A DNA stretch of 64,000 bases from Ruminococcaceae bacterium UBA3818. Its GTDB lineage: Bacteria > Bacillota > Clostridia > Oscillospirales > Ruminococcaceae. A model generated the notes under the pieces. It saw nothing but the letters and a program-made list of their open reading frames with translations, did no database searches and was not told the DNA's origin. Positions 58,737-64,000 of this stretch are shown here, in pieces. The stretch spans positions 18,379 through 82,378 of the forward strand of contig DFDW01000001.1 of assembly GCA_002369315.1 (NCBI GenBank), read 5' to 3'. The translations under genes and the position numbers were made by a program. Position 1 is the stretch's first letter. Each line of letters starts with the position of its first letter.

Positions 58737-59981
58737 TTAAGACAGCGGGTAGTTCCCCTGTTCGTTATACAGAATATAACCCGTTACGTCAACTTCCTCC
58801 AGCGCTTGAATCTGTTCTTTTACCTGCAACTCCGTGTATTCCAGCGCCGACGAAGGATCCGTATACGCCTGCAGCATCGGCAAAAACGTTTTGTTCCCGC
58901 CGGATTGCTTCAGCTGCATCATAACTGCTTTTACCGTATCATGCGGCTGACCGGCCGGGTCTGACGATGCCGCCAGGGACTCAGGCCGCACCGATCCAGC
59001 AAAAGAAGATGGCCGTACGTCCGGGCAAATATTTTTCACGGAATATTGCAGCCCGCCGGTGTCGAAAGAAGATGCTTCCATCCCGAGCAAAGCCTGCGCG
59101 GAAGACGCGTAAATCAAAGTTCCACCGTTTTCCTGCAGCAGTTCTTCCATATCCTGAACGAAATCCGATAAAACCTGCTGACGGGTTTTCGTCTGCGTGC
59201 CGTATCCGGCCAGTTCCAGGCTGTAGCCGCTGGGGAACTGCACTCCAGCCAGCATAACCGCGGAGCAGCCGGAACGGATACATTCCAAAGACAAATCCGC
59301 AATATACATCTGCGCGATCTCGGAATAGGGATTCAGCCAGCTTTTTCCGCCGTTCTCCTTGGAATCATCCAGCCAGAGCATCTCCGTATCCTGATATTTG
59401 ACCGCCGCTTTTTTCAAAATCAGCGAACTGATCGGGTCCCGGAACGCATAGATACGGGCAATGACCGCCATTCCGTTTTCTTTTGCCAACGCCGTGATTC
59501 GGCTCAGGTCAACCGCTCCGGCCACCTGTGCCGCCACCTCTGCCACCGTCTGATTGGAGGACTGGTACAGGACCTGTCCCCGCTCGTTTTTCGTGTCAAT
59601 CAAAATGGTGTTGATCCCTTGCGCTTTCAATTGTGTCAGCGTTTGCTGCAATTGCTCCTCATTCTGAAGGGAAGATAACGGCAGATATACCCCTTTTACT
59701 TTGGATAAACGCAGTGTTTCCTGCTGTAAATCTGTTGGTGCCTGCGCCGGCAGAGATTCCTGCTGCGACATGTTTTCCTGTGCGCTTGACAAAGAATCTT
59801 CTTCCCGTGCTTTCATGGTACCGGATAAGAACTGGGAAACCGGATCGTACAGCGCCCATCCCAGGCCGGCGATGCCTGCCAGAACCACAATGGCAAGCAC
59901 AGCGCTCATTACTTTTGACAAAGTGCTGCGTCCGCCATAAATACGCCGATACCGCTTTATTTTTTTCTGCCCTCTTGCCAA
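58737..59981 (-). CDS. membrane-anchored TIM-barrel protein (DUF4015/putative glycoside hydrolase)
   Basis: The 414-residue protein: basic N-terminus, one membrane segment near 25-47, a Gln/Ser-rich linker to about 90, then KVKGVYLPLSSLQNEEQLQ, INTILIDTKNERGQVLYQS, MAVIARIYAFRDPISS and LNPYSEIAQMYIADLSLEC, which follow the DUF4015 pattern of alpha-amylase-like barrels (normally about 320 residues). Activity is unproven. TTG 59981 with AAAGGGGTG upstream is preferred to the overlapping GTG 59990. It lies after the Rnf-like genes on the same strand, 73 bases on, and may be cotranscribed. Confidence 0.75.
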   Translation of the reverse strand: MARGQKKIKRYRRIYGGRSTLSKVMSAVLAIVVLAGIAGLGWALYDPVSQFLSGTMKAREEDSLSSAQENMSQQESLPAQAPTDLQQETLRLSKVKGVYLPLSSLQNEEQLQQTLTQLKAQGINTILIDTKNERGQVLYQSSNQTVAEVAAQVAGAVDLSRITALAKENGMAVIARIYAFRDPISSLILKKAAVKYQDTEMLWLDDSKENGGKSWLNPYSEIAQMYIADLSLECIRSGCSAVMLAGVQFPSGYSLELAGYGTQTKTRQQVLSDFVQDMEELLQENGGTLIYASSAQALLGMEASSFDTGGLQYSVKNICPDVRPSSFAGSVRPESLAASSDPAGQPHDTVKAVMMQLKQSGGNKTFLPMLQAYTDPSSALEYTELQVKEQIQALEEVDVTGYILYNEQGNYPLS

Positions 59982-60054
59982 AATGCTCACCCCTTTGTTC
60001 GGATGTCTTTCTATCCCAAGCTTACCCTTGAACGATCAGATTTATTCTCTTTTC

Positions 60055-60651
60055 TTATGCGGCCAGCTGATGCCCCACCAATCCGTATAAAGACAAGGAG
60101 ATCAGGCCCACATAAACCAGCTCCGAGGGAAGCCCCCGAAACGCTTTTGGAATATTGCAGATACTCATGCAGCGCCGGCCCTGTTCCAATACGAACAAAG
60201 CCAAAAGGAAGGAAAGACCGATCCCGAGTCCGGAAACAGCCGATTCCAGCCACGAAAAACCCGAATATACGGTTAACGCCATGGCTCCATAGGCTGCACA
60301 GTTGAAAAATGCCATTGTAATCATCGAATGGTGCCCGCTAAACCAATCCCGTTTTCTCCAGTTCAGCAAAAAGCAGACGCATCCGTATAGCAGCGTTAAA
60401 ATGACGATATATACCACCGGGCGCAGGTATTGAACATTTTCCCATCGTCCCAGCAAAGGATTGAGCAGACCCGCAATCAGGGACGCGATTGTTGTCGTCC
60501 CCGTTAAAATCATGCCAAACAGGCGCAGTCCCCTTTTCCCAAAAGGAAGGACCAACAGAGAGGTAATGTCCAGCGCGCGGGAGAAAACAGCATTCTCCAA
60601 CACCAGAGCAGTCAGAAGCAGCGTAAAGATGTTGACCAGCGTACCCATCAT
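60055..60651 (-). CDS. RnfA-like membrane subunit with a missing cluster cysteine
   Basis: The 198-residue protein with six membrane segments. VLENAVFSRALDITSLLVLPF, MAFFNCAAYGAMAL and IPKAFRGLPSELVYVGLISLS align with RnfA. In RnfA two cysteines (LGxCPF and TTNCAVLG) help hold a [2Fe-2S] cluster within the membrane; here the first is replaced (LDITS) and only the second (FNCAAYG) remains. The start at 60651 overlaps the RnfE-like stop (TGATG). Membership is clear but classical electron transfer is doubtful. Confidence 0.8.
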   Translation of the reverse strand: MMGTLVNIFTLLLTALVLENAVFSRALDITSLLVLPFGKRGLRLFGMILTGTTTIASLIAGLLNPLLGRWENVQYLRPVVYIVILTLLYGCVCFLLNWRKRDWFSGHHSMITMAFFNCAAYGAMALTVYSGFSWLESAVSGLGIGLSFLLALFVLEQGRRCMSICNIPKAFRGLPSELVYVGLISLSLYGLVGHQLAA

Positions 60652-61313
60652 CAAGCCCTCCATTTCTTTTGCTGGCGCCGAATCAGCGTCAGGATGTCAT
60701 GACATCTGTCAACACACCAGCGCAAAACAGCAGCTGCCGTACCGACCACAATAAAGCCGGCAAACACATAGGCCACTGCCGGGAATTTCAGCGGCAAAGC
60801 CGTCGCTTTTCCCCAAAGGGTGCCATAAGCAAGCAATTCCCGTACCGTTGAAACCGCCATGACGCAAAGCGAAAATCCCACCGTCAGGCAAACCCCTTCC
60901 CACAGGGACCACAGAGTTTTTTTCTCCTGGCATAGGGGCGCCCGAACCAGCCATACCGTATTCAGAGCCACTGCGGAAAAATACATGCCAAGGGAATCGA
61001 ACAGGTTCGGCGCGATCTGCGCTGCCAGCATACGTGCCGGAATCAGCATCAGCGCCGCCAGCAGCGCACAGGCCATTGTCCGCACATACTGCGGTACTTT
61101 TTCCGGCAGCATCCCCAGAAAGGATGCCAGAACCAGCACCGGGATCGTGACCATGCCAAACACAAGGCAAAGTCCCACGCCGTTTTTCATCGTAAAGCTT
61201 CCCACCACGGCCGGGGCCAGTGCCAAACCGGTCACCAGGACGGGATTCTGAACAAATATCAGATCAAGCTCTTTGCGCAGATTTTTTTTCACTGTGTTTT
61301 GTTCTTGTCGCAA
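60651..61313 (-). CDS. RnfE-like membrane subunit lacking both cluster cysteines
   Basis: The 220-residue protein with six membrane segments. NPVLVTGLALAPAVVGSFT, SLGMYFSAVALNTVWLVRAP and TVRELLAYGTLWG align with RnfE (LGLCPLLAVT, SLGIFIPLIVTNC, LREIIGNGTLF). Both cluster cysteines are replaced, by Ala and Thr. It starts at TTG 61313 with AAGGAGGG upstream, inside the RnfD-like gene end (50-base overlap). Confidence 0.8.
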   Translation of the reverse strand: MRQEQNTVKKNLRKELDLIFVQNPVLVTGLALAPAVVGSFTMKNGVGLCLVFGMVTIPVLVLASFLGMLPEKVPQYVRTMACALLAALMLIPARMLAAQIAPNLFDSLGMYFSAVALNTVWLVRAPLCQEKKTLWSLWEGVCLTVGFSLCVMAVSTVRELLAYGTLWGKATALPLKFPAVAYVFAGFIVVGTAAAVLRWCVDRCHDILTLIRRQQKKWRA

Positions 61314-62277
61314 GATAAGCCCTCCTTAACTGGCGCAGAAGCCGTTCGCTGTTTCGATCCAGCGTAAAACCGAATACATTTGTCAAAAGCAGCGCGAAAG
61401 CAAACGTCTGCTCCATCTGCCCGAACCGCTGAAATAAAATCGTGAATACCGCCGCCAGCGCGCCGTATGCCAGCCTCGCGCTGGACCGTTTGGGCAGCGT
61501 TCCCGGCTCATTGAGCAAAAAGATTCCGCCGAACACCCACATGCCGGTCGTTGCTTCATGCACCAACGACATCGGTCCGCTTTCCGGAACGCGGGGGAAG
61601 CAAAGCATTGCGGTCACCATGATTGCAAAAAAGCTCAGCGGCGCCTGCCATCCAATCGCGCCGCGAAACAGCAGATAAAACAGGCAGGTAGCCAACACCA
61701 GAATATTTGTAAGGCCCATCGGGCCCATGAATTTTCCCAGCAAAAGATCCAACACATCGATAGTCGGAACGCCTCCCTGAAACAGGTTCCAGGAAGGGCC
61801 GTTGGAAAGCGTCTGCGAAACAGGCCCAAAAACTTCGAGCGATGAAAAGGGTGCCGGGTAGGAAAACACCTGGGACGGCCAACATGCCGCCGCAAAGGCA
61901 AATCCGGCTGCGGCGGGGTTGAAAACGCTCTGCCCCACACCGCCGAATACATGCTTTACAAACACAACGGCAAAGACCTCTGCTGAAACCACCACATAAT
62001 ACGGCGTTGCCGCAGACATCATCAACGGCAGGATCATGCCAATAACCACAGACGAAATATCCCGCAGATAGGGCTTTTTCCCCTCCAGCAAAAGGCAGAC
62101 AACATCGCTTACCACTGCCGCCGCCACGGAAAACAGCCCCATCATCAGCGCGCGGAAGCCATAAAAGTAAAACGCCATAAAATACAGTGGAAGCAGCGCG
62201 ATGACCACGTCCATCATAAAAGTAAAAGCGGAATCGCGATTTCGCACATACGGCGCTTTTTGTTCGTATTGCAGCAT
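61264..62277 (-). CDS. RnfD-like membrane subunit without the flavin-threonine motif
   Basis: The 337-residue protein with nine to ten membrane segments. GKKPYLRDISSVVIGMILPL, GVGQSVFNPAAAGFAFA and TGMWVFGGIFLLNEPGTLPK match RnfD/NqrB. RnfD normally carries covalent FMN on a threonine in an S/T-x-A-T motif; the matching segment here (GPVSQTLSNGPSWNLFQ) has no such motif. GGAGG lies upstream of the ATG; the gene begins two bases after the RnfC-like stop. Confidence 0.82.
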   Translation of the reverse strand: MLQYEQKAPYVRNRDSAFTFMMDVVIALLPLYFMAFYFYGFRALMMGLFSVAAAVVSDVVCLLLEGKKPYLRDISSVVIGMILPLMMSAATPYYVVVSAEVFAVVFVKHVFGGVGQSVFNPAAAGFAFAAACWPSQVFSYPAPFSSLEVFGPVSQTLSNGPSWNLFQGGVPTIDVLDLLLGKFMGPMGLTNILVLATCLFYLLFRGAIGWQAPLSFFAIMVTAMLCFPRVPESGPMSLVHEATTGMWVFGGIFLLNEPGTLPKRSSARLAYGALAAVFTILFQRFGQMEQTFAFALLLTNVFGFTLDRNSERLLRQLRRAYLATRTKHSEKKSAQRA

Positions 62278-62279
62278 GA

Positions 62280-63347
62280 TCAGTCAGCCTCCTTTGCAAC
62301 AGGTCGGCGGCGTTCTATCTCAGCCCGGGCCGTTTTGATATTGTCGGCAATATCGACTTTTGCCGGGCAGACGTAAGAACAGGTCCCGCAGCCAATGCAT
62401 CGGTGCATATCGTAAAACGCCAATTCTTCCAGTTTACCCAGTTCAATATACCGGTTGATGTAAAACGGGGTCAGGCTCTCCGGACACACCTCCACACAGC
62501 GTCCGCAGCCGATGCACTGATACCGCCGCTTCTTTTCTTCATCCCGCAAAGCCAAAACGGCGCGGGACATGGTCCCCACCGGGTAGCTGTCAGGGTCTTC
62601 GCAGACCGTGCCGGTCATGCTGCCGCCGATGACCACATATCCCGGATCTTCCGCCAGGCCGCACCGCTCAAAAAGCTGAGTCGGTGTCATACCGATGGAA
62701 ACCTCCAGATTCATCGGATTTACCACGCAATCCCCCGCTACCGTGACAAAGCAGGTGGACTGTAAGCGGTGCTCATACACCGCACGATATAAATGAATCA
62801 GACTGCAAACGCCGACCAGCATGGCGAAGCCGTCTTTATCAAAAGTATCCATCGTTCGAATTTCCGCCGGATACCTCCCGTGGATCCGCCTGATTTCCAC
62901 GCCGTTGATATCTTTGGGAATTTTGGTTTTCAGATCCATGTCATTCAAATTTTTATAAACCGCGAAATAGATCTTGGGATTTCCCACCGCTTTGGCCGCC
63001 AGGCGGAGTCCTTCCGCCGCTTCTGTCGGCAAAAAAAGCATCGGGTTCATCTGGCTGGACACATATGGCTCGTCGTCAATCGCGTCCCCGACCACGACCT
63101 GGATTCCCATTTGACGGGCTTTTTCCAATTTTTCATGTAAAAGCACGCCGTCTCGCTCGTCAACAATACGGGCCAATCGCGCGATTTCAATAATCTGCTC
63201 GCCCGCAAGCGCCGCCCCATCGCACGGGAAATCGCTTTCAAACAGCATTCCTGCATAATTGGCGTTAAAAAAGGTACGCAATTTTCGGCGAAGAGCCGGT
63301 TCTTTGCGCTGTTCCAAAATGATTCCGCGGGTAAAAAATCCTGCCAC
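62280..63347 (-). CDS. RnfC-like iron-sulfur protein, shortened and lacking the flavin/NADH motif
   Basis: The 355-residue protein. The C-terminal part has two [4Fe-4S] motifs, CIGCGRCVEVCP and CIGCGTCSYVCP, as in RnfC. The N-terminal barrel (GGIHPPE region) and the glycine-rich GGAGFPT flavin loop are absent; GDAIDDEPYVSSQMNPM stands where RnfC has an NAAECEPYI...D motif. Start GTG 63347 with GAAAGGG upstream; GTG 63383 is an alternative. First gene of the C-D-E-A run, 69 bases after rpe. Confidence 0.75.
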   Translation of the reverse strand: MAGFFTRGIILEQRKEPALRRKLRTFFNANYAGMLFESDFPCDGAALAGEQIIEIARLARIVDERDGVLLHEKLEKARQMGIQVVVGDAIDDEPYVSSQMNPMLFLPTEAAEGLRLAAKAVGNPKIYFAVYKNLNDMDLKTKIPKDINGVEIRRIHGRYPAEIRTMDTFDKDGFAMLVGVCSLIHLYRAVYEHRLQSTCFVTVAGDCVVNPMNLEVSIGMTPTQLFERCGLAEDPGYVVIGGSMTGTVCEDPDSYPVGTMSRAVLALRDEEKKRRYQCIGCGRCVEVCPESLTPFYINRYIELGKLEELAFYDMHRCIGCGTCSYVCPAKVDIADNIKTARAEIERRRPVAKEAD

Positions 63348-63416
63348 CCACTTCACCCTTTCTATCTTTTGATTGGAAAACACGTTCCTTTTCTGTCATC
63401 CGTCAAAAAACGTTCC

Positions 63417-64000
63417 TCATTGCTTTGCAATTTTGTTTTCCTGGCCTTGTGCCGCTGCGGCGCTTTGCAGAATCGAATCGATGGCGTCCTGCCGGTCCAC
63501 GGCGCCGAACACCGCTGACCCGGCCACCAGCACATCCGCGCCCGCAGCAGCAGCCGTTCGGGCTGTAACCGCATCGATTCCGCCATCCACCTGAATCCAG
63601 AGCGTGGAATGATTGGCGCTCACCCAGCTGCGGAGATACTCCACCTTGGGCATCATCTGTCCCATGAACTTCTGTCCGCCGAAACCGGGTTCAACCGTCA
63701 TGACCAAAGCCATGTCCAACTGCGGCAGGAAGGGATCCAATACCGAAATATCCGTTCCCGGCTTCACGGCCATTCCCACTCTAAGGCCCAGTCCTCGAAT
63801 CGCATCAATGGTCTTTTGCGCGTCTGAGTCCGATTCGTAATGGAAAGTAATCATATCCGCGCCCGCCTTGGCGAAAGACGGGATGTAAGTCAACGGATCA
63901 CTGATCATCAGATGGACGTCAAACATCAGCTGCGTTCTGGGACGCAGCGAAGAGATAACGCAAGCGCCAAACGAGATGTTCGGCACGAAATGTCCATCCA
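63417..64000 (-). CDS. rpe: ribulose-phosphate 3-epimerase, 5' end outside the window
   Basis: The visible 194 codons begin in DGHFVPNISFG and contain FDVHLMISDP, ALVMTVEPGFGGQKF and WIQVDGGIDAVTA, all Rpe motifs with metal and phosphate ligands. It interconverts ribulose-5-phosphate and xylulose-5-phosphate. About 35 N-terminal residues lie beyond the right edge. The last residues (AAAAQGQENKIAKQ) are not conserved. Confidence 0.93.
   Translation of the reverse strand, partial: DGHFVPNISFGACVISSLRPRTQLMFDVHLMISDPLTYIPSFAKAGADMITFHYESDSDAQKTIDAIRGLGLRVGMAVKPGTDISVLDPFLPQLDMALVMTVEPGFGGQKFMGQMMPKVEYLRSWVSANHSTLWIQVDGGIDAVTARTAAAAGADVLVAGSAVFGAVDRQDAIDSILQSAAAAQGQENKIAKQ

Overview
The window looks like a piece of a Clostridia chromosome, probably Oscillospiraceae/Ruminococcaceae-like. 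The evidence is a rimP-nusA-ylxRQ-infB-rbfA-nrnA-truB-ribF-rpsO-pnp block in Firmicutes order, a spoVT sporulation regulator, a CIRCE-controlled htpG, and accessory DNA of the conjugative-element type common in gut Clostridia. It has two halves: a mosaic accessory region (1 to about 26.7 kb) and an ordinary core region (about 29.9 to 64 kb). A short stretch with a nitrilase, a GGDEF protein and a HEAT-like protein lies between them. No rRNA, tRNA or CRISPR array was seen.

Accessory region. The left edge cuts a type III modification methyltransferase (minus strand), preceded by a small helix-turn-helix (HTH) gene. Next comes a mobilization and replication module (MobC-like, small protein, RepA-like, DnaC-like, small XRE-type regulator) ending in a 662-residue large serine recombinase and a strong terminator (5906-5948). 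From 6.05 to 17.5 kb runs a visibly more A+T-rich, tightly overlapping operon built on a His-Xaa-Ser (Hxs) system: HxsD, a second HxsD-like protein, an A24 prepilin-peptidase-like membrane protein, two radical SAM maturases (HxsC, HxsB), a membrane MORN-repeat protein, an exported His-Xaa-Ser repeat substrate (HxsA), an XpaC/TelA-like pair, a frameshifted UDP-galactopyranose-mutase-like FAD protein, and a polytopic membrane protein. An IS200-type element sits at its end and rewrites the last residues of that membrane protein. After about 0.8 kb of non-coding, repeat-bearing DNA comes a second mobilizable module (19.0-26.7 kb): sigma-like factor, XRE regulator, HTH gene, CHC2 zinc-finger primase, SF3 primase-helicase, MobV relaxase, small proteins, and a second large serine recombinase. 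Three copies of one 62-65 residue HTH family (449, 6146, 20549) each stand at the head of a different module.

Core region. Glycerate kinase, a membrane glycosyltransferase-like protein, a GH3 lipoprotein, a GNAT enzyme, a Nif3-like protein, class II fructose-bisphosphate aldolase and a CNNM/CorC transporter precede the translation/RNA block. After it come a creatininase-family amidase, an M20 amidohydrolase, a VanY-type D,D-carboxypeptidase, a 3-hydroxyisobutyrate-dehydrogenase-like enzyme, HtpG, a small multidrug-export family protein, SpoVT, a DUF4015-like TIM-barrel protein, and a reduced Rnf-like cluster (C, D, E, A only). The 5'-truncated ribulose-phosphate 3-epimerase gene reaches the right edge.

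Two systems deserve attention. The first is the extended Hxs operon, which keeps the D-C-B-A order but inserts a putative A24 peptidase and a MORN protein and adds downstream envelope genes. The second is the Rnf-like cluster, whose subunits have lost three of the four cysteines that hold the membrane [2Fe-2S] cluster, the RnfD flavin-threonine motif and the RnfC glycine-rich flavin motif, and which lacks RnfB and RnfG.
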